The notes below the pieces were generated by a model, which saw only the letters and a program-made list of their open reading frames with translations, was not told the DNA's origin and did not search any database. This document shows, piece by piece, positions 1 to 6,823 of a stretch of DNA of 18,036 nt. Source of the DNA: Candidatus Heimdallarchaeota archaeon (GTDB lineage: Archaea > Asgardarchaeota > Heimdallarchaeia > Heimdallarchaeales > Kariarchaeaceae); contig JAAFKL010000197.1 of assembly GCA_021399405.1 (NCBI GenBank), positions 1-18,036 of the forward strand, in the 5' to 3' direction. The position numbers and the translations under genes were made by a program. The stretch's first letter is position 1; each line of letters starts with the position of its first letter.

Positions 1-250
1 GATCACGTAGTGCTTCTTGGGGTGCACATTTAGATACTTCATACATCCATGACAATGAGCTTTGTTTGAGTATATTCAACTCCCTATGCAACTTAATAGC
101 ATCGAGTTTCTCTCCTGTGGCTTTGTACCGAGTACTTCGTTGTTCCAATCCCCAGTTATAGGCATAACGTGCACAACCAGCATGTTTGATAAGATCGACC
201 AATTGAGCCTCTGAGGTTCTTATCTCAAACTTGTATGCTTTGAGCACCAT
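1..250 (-). CDS. tnpB: TnpB (IS200/IS605 OrfB) N-terminus, partial
   Basis: The first 83 codons of a TnpB-type RNA-guided nuclease, read leftward from an ATG at 248-250 and cut by the window edge. The frame is open to base 1. The translated N-terminus has the hallmarks of the OrfB N-terminal domain: KAYKFEIRTSEAQ, then GCARYAYNWGLEQR, and a final APQEALRD that matches the usual 'LQxALRD' helix of the family. The RuvC domain and any zinc ribbon would lie outside the window, so intactness cannot be judged. Its N-terminal sequence is of a different TnpB subgroup from the copy at 14384-15574, so the two are not recent duplicates. No tnpA is seen next to it. Confidence 0.85.
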   Translation of the reverse strand, partial: MVLKAYKFEIRTSEAQLVDLIKHAGCARYAYNWGLEQRSTRYKATGEKLDAIKLHRELNILKQSSLSWMYEVSKCAPQEALRD

Positions 251-405
251 GATAGTTAATATTATTGTGATTTGATATAAGAATCTTTAGCAGAGTAGCT
301 TGCAAGTGAAAAAAATCAAATCAATAGATTAATGCTTGACTAAATAATATTACAAACAAATCTTATAAATTATAATGTATAAGTTTGTTCAAGTTTAGCT
401 AGATT
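251..405. other. AT-rich spacer upstream of the partial tnpB
   Basis: Together with the broken small ORF that follows, this makes up the 321-base stretch without an intact gene between the partial tnpB and the gene at 572. It should hold the left end of the TnpB element if the element is complete. It is AT-rich and contains a near-palindrome around 363-382 (TTATAAATTATAATGTATAA), but I could not define an element end or a target-adjacent motif. The segment 375-384 sits at the right distance to be a TATA box for the ATG at 406. Confidence 0.4.
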
Positions 406-556
406 ATGAATAACTGTTTTAAACCCTCAAAATAATCTTAGGCTCCCAAAAGAGATTAAAGAAGAATTATTCAAAGTAATTGCCAAAAATGAAGCAAGGA
501 GGCTACTCCAAAATGCTTCACTCTCTGAAATAACAAAATATTTAGATCCGAAATAG
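406..556 (+). pseudogene. Frameshifted small gene (unknown family)
   Basis: An ATG at 406 with a TATA-like segment (375-384, centred near -26) opens a frame that stops after nine codons at 433-435. The next frame over is open from the stop at 407-409 to a TAG at 554-556 and reads like a real protein: NNLRLPKEIKEELFKVI, then AKNEARRLLQNASLSEI, ending TKYLDPK. It is rich in charged and helix-forming residues and has no ATG, GTG or TTG start of its own. The simplest reading is a protein of about 50 residues broken by a single-base indel in the AT-rich stretch near 415-435; a sequencing error or a programmed frameshift would look the same. It ends 15 bases before the convergent gene. I do not recognise the family; size and charge recall small antitoxins or regulators, but that is a guess. 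Confidence 0.4.
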
Positions 557-571
557 TATAATCAATTTATA

Positions 572-1801
572 TCATTTTTCAAAGAATGTTGTAATTTCCT
601 CATGAGTGATCATGCGACCAAGCTCCTTAGTATAATCCAAGAGTGATAATGATTTTTCTTTGTCGGCACTGATTCCCATCTCATCTAATACATACTTGAC
701 GTTTGACAATCCACTTAGCGGACCGATTTCAATTTTCTGTTTCAATCCAAATTCTGCTGCAGGCACTCCCGAATAAACAGTATCAGCCCAGGATTCTCCC
801 TTCTTTTTTGCTTTTATTATCGCTGCTGCATGAACCCCAGTGGCGGTTCTGAAAGCATCTGCACCCATTACTGGGTAGTTCACTGGGATCGGAATTCCCA
901 CTAAATCTGACGTGAGTTGTGTGTATTCTGCTAAAGCGGAGAGGTCCCTATCAATGGCTCCATACAATTTAAGATTCACCAGTAATTGATCCATAGGGGT
1001 ATTGCCACATCTTTCACCTATCCCCATGGCCGCTCCATGTATACGGTCTGCACCTGCATCAATTGCAGCAAAAGCATTTGCTAAACTTAATCCACGATCT
1101 CGGTGACCGTGCCAATCAATTCGTACATTTTTATAACCTTCATCATTTAAGAACTGACTAACGAATGATACCACATTATATGCTCCTTCAGGTGTTGCAT
1201 GACCTACAGTATCGCTTATACACACAGCTTGTGCTCCTAATTCTGCAGCTCTTAGATATAATGTTTTGATATCCTCGGGTTTAGCTCGAGTAGTATCTTC
1301 TGTTACATACATAACAGGTACCTCATTTTTCAAACATAAATTAACAGCAAACTCAGTAAGCTCCAACAATTTATTCATTGACCACCCTTCAACCTGTTGA
1401 CGAATTGGTGATGAACCAAGGAAAGCAGATACTTCTAATGGTATTCCTACTTTTTGTGATATTTCGATCACGGGCAATATATCTGCTTCATGCGTCCTGG
1501 CTGCACAATTTGGATATATTTTCATTTTATCATCTCTGATCATTTCACAAATTTTGGTAACATCATTATACATCTTCTTAGAAGCACCAGGGAATCCAAT
1601 ATCTGCAGCATCAATACCAAGTTGCTCCATTAATTGAACTAGTCGAAGTTTCCCCTCAAGAGGCGGATCTCTAGTGCTTGGAGATTGTAATCCATCTCTT
1701 AGAGATTCATCGTCAAGTAAAATTTTTTTCTTAAATGTTCTTGATTTTTCCCCTAAAAAATTCCAATCATGGATTAATTGATCTTGGGCTGCGTCCGCCA
1801 T
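572..1801 (-). CDS. 2-isopropylmalate/homocitrate synthase-type enzyme
   Basis: A DRE-TIM metallolyase (HMGL-like family) of 409 residues, which would condense an acyl-CoA with a 2-oxo acid. Visible motifs (numbering from the ATG): DDESLRDGLQ near residues 30-39 with the family's catalytic Arg and metal-binding Asp in LRDG; NCAARTH near 98; EDTTRA near 168; SDTVGHATP near 196; the metal-binding HGH at about 231-233; and GIGERCGNTPMDQLL near 260. The protein ends soon after the barrel and small C-terminal region, with no LeuA regulatory (allosteric) domain, so feedback by leucine is not expected. Substrate cannot be read from sequence: isopropylmalate, homocitrate, citramalate or Re-citrate synthase are all possible. 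I chose the ATG at 1801 rather than the TTG at 1810 because TTAAAGAATA (1821-1830) is then centred near -25. No other leucine or lysine genes are nearby. Confidence 0.8.
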   Translation of the reverse strand: MADAAQDQLIHDWNFLGEKSRTFKKKILLDDESLRDGLQSPSTRDPPLEGKLRLVQLMEQLGIDAADIGFPGASKKMYNDVTKICEMIRDDKMKIYPNCAARTHEADILPVIEISQKVGIPLEVSAFLGSSPIRQQVEGWSMNKLLELTEFAVNLCLKNEVPVMYVTEDTTRAKPEDIKTLYLRAAELGAQAVCISDTVGHATPEGAYNVVSFVSQFLNDEGYKNVRIDWHGHRDRGLSLANAFAAIDAGADRIHGAAMGIGERCGNTPMDQLLVNLKLYGAIDRDLSALAEYTQLTSDLVGIPIPVNYPVMGADAFRTATGVHAAAIIKAKKKGESWADTVYSGVPAAEFGLKQKIEIGPLSGLSNVKYVLDEMGISADKEKSLSLLDYTKELGRMITHEEITTFFEK

Positions 1802-1820
1802 ATTATTCAATTGTGTGTTG

Positions 1821-1830
1821 TATTCTTTAA
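1821..1830 (-). promoter_or_regulatory. TATA-like box of the synthase gene
   Basis: TTAAAGAATA on the minus strand lies 20-29 bases upstream of the ATG at 1801, the spacing expected for an archaeal promoter giving a leaderless mRNA. It is too close to serve a start at the TTG at 1810. Confidence 0.45.
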
Positions 1831-1919
1831 GTTTAGCCCAAACCGATGATTTAAGGTCAAATTGAAAAAATGAAAATCACTTTTCCTTTAAAATAAATAT
1901 TAATCACGACCGAGCGTCA

Positions 1920-1929
1920 ATATATTATT
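1920..1929 (+). promoter_or_regulatory. TATA-like box of the propeller/membrane gene
   Basis: ATATATTATT, 24-33 bases upstream of the GTG at 1953. The 151 bases between this gene and the synthase gene form a divergent promoter region. Confidence 0.5.
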
Positions 1930-1952
1930 ATCTTAGCTATATCTTCGACATT

Positions 1953-3326
1953 GTGTCAGAACAAAAGGAACCTATTTGTTTAAGTGAAGGTTTCTTTACT
2001 TCTGTATTGCTTCAACCTGATGGGCATATCGCATATTTTGGTACTAATCAAGGTTGCGTCGAAATTTGGGATCTTGAAGTAATGGAGAAGAAAACAGAAG
2101 TTCGATATCTTATTTTCAATGAATTCAATGAGCAAATTCCCATTCAAGATCAAGTAGTAAATCTTGCGGCACCAGCAAATTTTGAGTATGTTTATGCTTT
2201 TATGGGAGTTGCGGCATATTGCATCGACACTAATTTACAAACAATTATTCAACAAATCCCGATTTCTGAAAATGTGCTTTGGGGTTCGGTATCTCCCGAA
2301 AAGGGAGAGATAGGTGTATTAACTACTTCGGGATATCTTTCAAGATGGAGTCCAACATTTTTCGAAAGAACAGGATCAATTGAATTTGACAAAAAGTTAG
2401 AAAATGGATATGTACTTCATGATTTCGATGAATCTCGTATTATTATTGCACTCGGAAAAGGAAAAGTAATTGTGGGAAATCTAGAAGGTGAACGATATGT
2501 CATTAACCTTGAAATCCCAATTTCTGATCAGTTTCTGAACTCATCTGGTTATGACAAAAATCCATTTTATACAGTTCATCTCGTTGAAGGTTGTATCTTC
2601 GTTACTTCAAATAATGTAGAATCGGAAATTGAAATTCATCAAATTCTAAAAGATGGTAGATTGAACTCCGAATTTCAATTGAGAAATTTGATTAAATTAA
2701 AAGAAAATGAAGGTGCTGAAAGAAATTACATATCAGATTTGAGATTTTCTAGAGATTCTCGAGATAGGTACACGGCAGAATTAGAATCATTGGGACAAAA
2801 TACACATCATGAATCCACAGTAAGTGAGGATTCAAAAACACTACACTATGCGCTCCAAGAATATCAAAATGAGAATTTGGACACAAAATCAAAAGCCCTA
2901 TCCGTGATTAATAGGATGAGTGATCGATATAATATTTCTTTGCAGTCAATTCAATTTTCACGATCTCGACATAATGATTCCACCTCAATAATTGAAAATG
3001 CTAAACATTATGATGATTTAACAAATTCAAGACAAATACAAATACAAAGGACGATTTTTTTAAGTCTCTCAATTAGTATAATTCTCCTTTTTCTGGGATC
3101 ATCCTTCAAAATTACTATGCCCGTCCTGATAATTCTGATTTCAGTCGGTTTATTACAGACAATGATTATAATTTACATTAAACTCATAAATTCTGATCCT
3201 AATCTGCCCTGGGTTAGAGAATACAAAGCTTTAAGATTTCTGAACATCCTAACCTTGCTGGTATCACTTATAATTGGAGTGTTAAGGTTTAATGGGATTA
3301 ATATTCCACTAATAGATAGTATGTAA
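1953..3326 (+). CDS. Beta-propeller-like protein with C-terminal membrane helices
   Basis: A 457-residue protein of unknown function with a GTG start. The N-terminal half (about residues 10-240) reads as WD40/PQQ-like blades: a strand-turn pattern LLQPDGHIAYFGT followed by GCVEIWDL (about 34-41, a classic WD ending), then further blades such as GEIGVLTTSGYLSRW near 118 and KGKVIVGNLEG near 169. There is no signal peptide, so this part is probably cytoplasmic. A charged, Ser-rich, probably unstructured linker (about 250-360) follows. Three hydrophobic helices are seen at about 368-385, 388-410 and 429-446, so the propeller is tethered to the membrane from its C-terminal side. Propellers usually bind partner proteins, so a scaffold role is possible but unproven. 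It stands alone with its own promoter; I know no described family with this arrangement. Confidence 0.75.
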   Translation: MSEQKEPICLSEGFFTSVLLQPDGHIAYFGTNQGCVEIWDLEVMEKKTEVRYLIFNEFNEQIPIQDQVVNLAAPANFEYVYAFMGVAAYCIDTNLQTIIQQIPISENVLWGSVSPEKGEIGVLTTSGYLSRWSPTFFERTGSIEFDKKLENGYVLHDFDESRIIIALGKGKVIVGNLEGERYVINLEIPISDQFLNSSGYDKNPFYTVHLVEGCIFVTSNNVESEIEIHQILKDGRLNSEFQLRNLIKLKENEGAERNYISDLRFSRDSRDRYTAELESLGQNTHHESTVSEDSKTLHYALQEYQNENLDTKSKALSVINRMSDRYNISLQSIQFSRSRHNDSTSIIENAKHYDDLTNSRQIQIQRTIFLSLSISIILLFLGSSFKITMPVLIILISVGLLQTMIIIYIKLINSDPNLPWVREYKALRFLNILTLLVSLIIGVLRFNGINIPLIDSM

Positions 3327-3369
3327 AATATAAATATTGTAGAAATTGAGTATCATGGTGATCGATTGG

Positions 3370-3379
3370 TATTTAATTT
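3370..3379 (+). promoter_or_regulatory. TATA-like box of the CYTH gene
   Basis: TATTTAATTT, 20-29 bases upstream of the GTG at 3399. It supports that start over the TTG at 3366, which would put this box inside the coding region. Confidence 0.45.
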
Positions 3380-3398
3380 CAAATTCTTTTCTTTTCAT

Positions 3399-3932
3399 GT
3401 GATTGAAGTCGAGCTCAAATTATTATGTTCTGACCCTGAATCAGTAATTATGAAATTACAAGAAATAGGAGCAGAGAAAATAAATACAGAATCTAATATG
3501 GATATTTACTTCAATCATCCAAACCGTGATTTCAAAGCCACAGATGAAGCTTTACGAATTCGTGAAATTAATTCAAATGTAGAATTGACTTACAAAGGAC
3601 CTAAACTGGATTTGAAATCGAAAACACGTGAAGAAATCACAATAAAAGTAGACAGTATCGAGATAAAAGATATATTTTATCGTCTGAATTTTCCTGTAGG
3701 TGGCGTAGTACACAAAAAACGTTCGAATTGGGAATTTGATAAGGTAAAAATTACGATGGATCAAGTTGAAGGCTTAGGTGATTATGTGGAGCTAGAAATT
3801 GAGACGGATGATATCGAATTAATGGATGGTTTAGTTGATGAATTATATCGAGTAGCACTGTTGCTGGGTCTAAATCCCGAAAATCAAATCACAGAATCCT
3901 ATTTAGAGCTTTTAAGTTTAAGTAAGAAATAA
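3399..3932 (+). CDS. CYTH domain protein (CyaB/ThTPase type)
   Basis: A 177-residue single-domain CYTH protein (triphosphate tunnel metalloenzyme family: class IV adenylate cyclases, thiamine triphosphatases, tripolyphosphatases). The family's ExExK signature is EVELK at residues 3-7, right at the N-terminus as is normal. Other tunnel strands are visible: EALRIREI, LTYKGPKLD, KTREEI, then ITMDQVEGLGDYVELEIE with paired acidic residues. The GTG at 3399 gives the usual 'MIEVE' beginning; the longer frame from a TTG at 3366 adds an unlikely Phe-rich extension. The substrate cannot be told from sequence: archaeal members are often called CyaB, but most are likely triphosphatases. It converges on the Cys-rich gene 11 bases downstream and has its own TATA-like box. 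Confidence 0.85.
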   Translation: MIEVELKLLCSDPESVIMKLQEIGAEKINTESNMDIYFNHPNRDFKATDEALRIREINSNVELTYKGPKLDLKSKTREEITIKVDSIEIKDIFYRLNFPVGGVVHKKRSNWEFDKVKITMDQVEGLGDYVELEIETDDIELMDGLVDELYRVALLLGLNPENQITESYLELLSLSKK

Positions 3933-3943
3933 TATCAATTTAA

Positions 3944-4285
3944 TTACTGATAAATTGAGTTTTCTAATATAGCAGAAGGATGACTTAGTTCATGATAATT
4001 TGCACATTGCTTAATATCTAAATTTTCGAGTTCAGAAAGATATCTAATACGTCTCATACTTTCAGAAAAATCATAATCTCGATAAGGTTGTATATCTACT
4101 CCATTAATGTCTCCACCATGCAGATTCATTAGTTTAACTATCCGATCTGTAGCTAAGTTTTTTGTTGGGATAAGATTAACCATTTCATTCTCACTAAGAA
4201 CTGAGCACAAATTGAATAAACAATATTCTCTTGCGCAATTCCTACAAAAATATTCATTGTTGATTTTATATCCTGCAAGGTTCAT
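3944..4285 (-). CDS. Small Cys-rich protein of unknown function
   Basis: A 113-residue hypothetical protein. The N-terminus holds four cysteines in the pattern C-x2-C-x4-C-x4-C (C14, C17, C22, C27; FCRNCAREYCLFNLC), which could bind zinc or an iron-sulfur cluster. Near the C-terminus a Cys is followed by two His (QCANYHELSH). There is no signal peptide or membrane segment. A good TATA-like box lies upstream of the ATG, and the Cys spacing is orderly, which argues for a real gene. It lies downstream of and in the same direction as the small GTPase gene, 92 bases away, but appears to have its own promoter. I do not recognise the family. Confidence 0.65.
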   Translation of the reverse strand: MNLAGYKINNEYFCRNCAREYCLFNLCSVLSENEMVNLIPTKNLATDRIVKLMNLHGGDINGVDIQPYRDYDFSESMRRIRYLSELENLDIKQCANYHELSHPSAILENSIYQ

Positions 4286-4306
4286 TCGATCACAAATTGT
4301 TATTTC

Positions 4307-4318
4307 AAAAATATATTT
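4307..4318 (-). promoter_or_regulatory. TATA-like box of the Cys-rich gene
   Basis: AAATATATTTTT on the minus strand, 22-33 bases upstream of the ATG at 4285. It supports independent, leaderless transcription of this small gene. Confidence 0.5.
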
Positions 4319-4377
4319 GCGAATTTACTTTATAAACTTCGATAATACTTACAGATATACACTAAGTACTATTTTTA

Positions 4378-4983
4378 CTAATCTGATAAATATTCTTCTG
4401 ATTCTCGTTCAATCCATTTTGAAATGGCATCTCTGAGATTATGGAATGCTTGAGGTACATTTTCACCAGTAACTGAGGAAGTTTTAACCCATGAAATATC
4501 AAATCTATTATCAAATCGGTCTTTTAGTTTAGCAATGTACTCATCCACTACCTCAAACGTCATGTGACCTTCACTTGGATTATAAATATCCATTTTAGTA
4601 CATACAAGAACTATCGGAGTCCCTTCAGTATGTGTATGCCTAGTTAGTTCATCAATCCATTTATCTAAATTCTCAAAGCTTGCAGGGTTGGTAGGGTCAA
4701 AACAAACAAGAGCTCCAAAAGCTCCTGCGTAGAATACTGGTCTGACATTTGAAAACTTCGGTTGTCCAGCAAGATCCCAAATGCTCCATTTGTAGCTATT
4801 GTTTCCAACTTGCTCAGAGAAATAAGCGAAATCAGCTCCTACAGTGTTAAGATACTCTGTAATGAAGCCCTCTCCCATATATCGACGGCGTAAATTAGTT
4901 TTACCAACTCCACCGTCGCCTATGAGCAGAATTTTGTAAACATAGACATTGCCTTTTGTATTTGGGTCTGGTGGCTGATCCAA
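4378..4983 (-). CDS. Ras/Rab-like small GTPase
   Basis: A 201-residue P-loop GTPase of the Ras superfamily. All five G motifs are seen: G1 GDGGVGKT (residues 22-29), G2 Thr47 in LNTVGADF, G3 WDLAGQ (69-74, with Leu where Rab/Ras have Thr in DTAGQ), G4 TKMD (129-132, Thr for the usual Asn, as in Rho-type proteins) and G5 TSSVTG (168-173). The catalytic Gln74 is present, so GTP hydrolysis is likely. The C-terminus ends acidic (EESEEYLSD) with no CAAX or Cys lipidation signal, so membrane attachment, if any, must use a partner. The start is a TTG; GAAGGT seven bases upstream is a Shine-Dalgarno-like match and there is no in-frame ATG before the P loop. Such GTPases are numerous in Asgard archaea. 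No GAP, roadblock or longin gene is adjacent. Confidence 0.93.
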   Translation of the reverse strand: MDQPPDPNTKGNVYVYKILLIGDGGVGKTNLRRRYMGEGFITEYLNTVGADFAYFSEQVGNNSYKWSIWDLAGQPKFSNVRPVFYAGAFGALVCFDPTNPASFENLDKWIDELTRHTHTEGTPIVLVCTKMDIYNPSEGHMTFEVVDEYIAKLKDRFDNRFDISWVKTSSVTGENVPQAFHNLRDAISKWIERESEEYLSD

Positions 4984-5157
4984 TTTTAATACCTTCTAAT
5001 TGTAGAAAGAATAAGCGTTTAAAAAAATCTTTGCTATTGAGTAATTACATTACAATGTATTTCACTTATTTTTGTCAATGGAGATAACAATATGGATAAT
5101 TAGAACAAAAATAAATTTTCCATTTGTTTAGGGTCATAATTGTCTTAAATTTTAATT

Positions 5158-5163
5158 AAAAAA
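5158..5163 (-). terminator. U-tract downstream of moaA
   Basis: Six consecutive T on the minus strand, about 20 bases beyond the moaA stop, in an AT-rich spacer. Archaeal termination commonly uses such U-tracts without a hairpin; nothing stronger is seen. The rest of 4984-5183 holds no recognisable gene. Confidence 0.3.
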
Positions 5164-5183
5164 TCTCAAAATATATATTGAAT

Positions 5184-6182
5184 TCATCCGCCTATTCTAA
5201 TCATTTCCCGATCGTTAAAGGGTGGAATATAATTTAAAGATAGAAAATCAGGATGCTCTTTCCATTTTTCTTGTAAACCCATTTTAATCACTTTTAATAT
5301 TGTATCTGGATCTGAATTTGATCGAATCAAATCTCTAAGGGGATATTCCTTTGAATTATGTAAGCACGGTCTAAAATCCCCATCCGCAGTGATTCTAACT
5401 CTATTGCAAGAATGGCAGAAGCTTTCCGAGACCGAAGATATAAATCCAATCTTTGCTTTCCCATTTCTCAAACTCCATGTTCTGGATGTTTGAGAAGGAT
5501 TAATTGTGTCCAGTGGGATCATTTTCTCTTTTTGGCCAATTGTATCTATTAGATTCTTTGATGTGACAAATTCACCATTGTTCCAATTCATACCAGTGAA
5601 GGGCATAAATTCGATGAATCTAATTTCAATTCCTTTGTCTTCAGAGAAATCGATAAAATCCTTTAGACTATCATAATCATCATTGAATTGATTAAGTGAG
5701 ACTGCATTGATTTTGATTTCCATAAAATCGTATTTTAACGCCTCATCAATACCATCTAATACGTCTTGAAAATTTTTTCTGCGAGTCATGACCTCGAATT
5801 TAATGTGATCCAAAGTATCAAGTGATACATTAATTCTATCTAATCCTGCCTTTTTTAATTCAGCGACATATTTCTTTAATTTCAAGCCATTTGTAGTCAT
5901 AGACAAATCTATATCTTTGAATTTTGATTTGATCATTTTGATTAATTTTACATGATCCTCCCTAATTGTTGGTTCTCCACCAGTGATCCTATAGCTTCTG
6001 ATTCCCTCATTATAGAAGATTTCAATTAGAAATAATATTTCCTCAAATGATAGGATATTATCTTTTTTTTGCCACTCAATTCCATCTTCAGGCATACAAT
6101 ACTGACACCGTAAATTACATCTATCCGTTATGGAAATACGAACAGAACCGATCTTTCGATTGTACATATCAATTAATGTCAT
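5184..6182 (-). CDS. moaA: GTP 3',8-cyclase MoaA
   Basis: Radical SAM enzyme, 332 residues, that rearranges GTP in the first step of molybdenum cofactor synthesis; MoaC (encoded at 10716-11180) completes the step to cyclic pyranopterin monophosphate. The N-terminal SAM [4Fe-4S] site is CNLRCQYC (C22, C26, C29), followed by the GGEPT motif. The C-terminal substrate-binding [4Fe-4S] site is also intact: FCHSCNRVRIT followed by FRPCL. The protein ends in the conserved double glycine (IRIGG) that family members need for catalysis. I chose the ATG at 6182, giving MTLIDMYNRKIGSVRIS as in relatives, over the upstream TTG at 6197. It is transcribed alone, divergent from the NusA-like gene and about 3.6 kb from the moaCBE operon. 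Confidence 0.96.
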   Translation of the reverse strand: MTLIDMYNRKIGSVRISITDRCNLRCQYCMPEDGIEWQKKDNILSFEEILFLIEIFYNEGIRSYRITGGEPTIREDHVKLIKMIKSKFKDIDLSMTTNGLKLKKYVAELKKAGLDRINVSLDTLDHIKFEVMTRRKNFQDVLDGIDEALKYDFMEIKINAVSLNQFNDDYDSLKDFIDFSEDKGIEIRFIEFMPFTGMNWNNGEFVTSKNLIDTIGQKEKMIPLDTINPSQTSRTWSLRNGKAKIGFISSVSESFCHSCNRVRITADGDFRPCLHNSKEYPLRDLIRSNSDPDTILKVIKMGLQEKWKEHPDFLSLNYIPPFNDREMIRIGG

Positions 6183-6207
6183 GCGTACTCTTATCAATAA
6201 TTAAAAT

Positions 6208-6218
6208 AGGTAAAATAA
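6208..6218 (-). promoter_or_regulatory. Possible TATA-like box of moaA
   Basis: CTTATTTTACC on the minus strand, 26-36 bases upstream of the ATG at 6182. The match is weaker than for the divergent gene. Confidence 0.3.
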
Positions 6219-6272
6219 GATCATTGATACGCAAAAAGTAATTCGAATAAATTGGTGTTCTAATCCATATTT

Positions 6273-6283
6273 TTTATATAAAG
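6273..6283 (+). promoter_or_regulatory. TATA box of the NusA-like gene
   Basis: TTTATATAAAG, centred about 25 bases upstream of the GTG at 6302; one of the clearest archaeal promoter elements in the window. Confidence 0.6.
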
Positions 6284-6301
6284 GAATATTAAGAATCATT
6301 T

Positions 6302-6811
6302 GTGAAATTAACCCTAGATAGAATGTGCATACAAAGTGGTCGACTGTGTGCTTCATGTGACAAATTATACCAAAATGATGTAATTAGTGATATTGATATT
6401 GAGATCGGTAAAATATTAATGAATACTGCAAAATCTCAAAAATTTCTTTCTAATATTACTATCCTCAAAATTGTGGAAACTCAAAGAACAGTTTTTGTTA
6501 TTTCGAAAGTTGGAGATGTTGAGAAGTTATTAAGAGCTGCATCCGCAATTAATTCTGTATTTTCTCAAAAAGACAAAAGAGCTCTCATATTTTTGGAAAA
6601 GACAAAAAATCCTAAAAAATTTATTCAGGGATTAATTGGAATTGAACTTTTGGTGAGCACTTCTACAGTATTCCTACCTCCATTTTCTGAGAAAGAACTC
6701 AAAGTACAAGTCAAAGAATCGAACAAATCTAAATTAAGAATTCTTTCTGAGGACCTATCAAAGATAACAAATGCCTTACTAGGGATGGACGCTCACTACT
6801 CATTTATTTAA
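6302..6811 (+). CDS. NusA-like KH-type RNA-binding protein (diverged)
   Basis: A 169-residue protein resembling the archaeal NusA-related RNA-binding family that pairs an N-terminal Cys motif with a KH domain. The N-terminus reads DRMCIQSGRLCASCDKL; relatives, as I recall them, have C-x2-C-x6-C-x2-C followed by a conserved 'KL.xGxxxxxDIExxKxL', and here VISDIDIEIGKIL fits the latter. The first Cys is replaced (Asp6), leaving three (C9, C16, C19). In the KH region (about 60-130) the expected GxxG loop is not visible; the stretch VEKLLRAASAINSVF occupies its place. So the fold may be kept while metal binding and the RNA loop have drifted. The start is a GTG with a strong TATA box. It converges on truD, 12 bases away, which fits a translation/RNA neighbourhood. 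Confidence 0.65.
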   Translation: MKLTLDRMCIQSGRLCASCDKLYQNDVISDIDIEIGKILMNTAKSQKFLSNITILKIVETQRTVFVISKVGDVEKLLRAASAINSVFSQKDKRALIFLEKTKNPKKFIQGLIGIELLVSTSTVFLPPFSEKELKVQVKESNKSKLRILSEDLSKITNALLGMDAHYSFI

Positions 6812-6823
6812 ATACTTTGAAAT

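Noticed and set aside
363..382. Near-palindrome TTATAAATTATAATGTATAA as an element end
   Set aside because: Imperfect and made of A and T only, so chance is likely; kept only as part of the gap description.
4107..4436. Rightward open frame across the Cys-rich gene and the end of the GTPase gene
   Set aside because: It overlaps two supported genes on the other strand, and its hydrophobic product is a by-product of AT-rich reverse-strand sequence.
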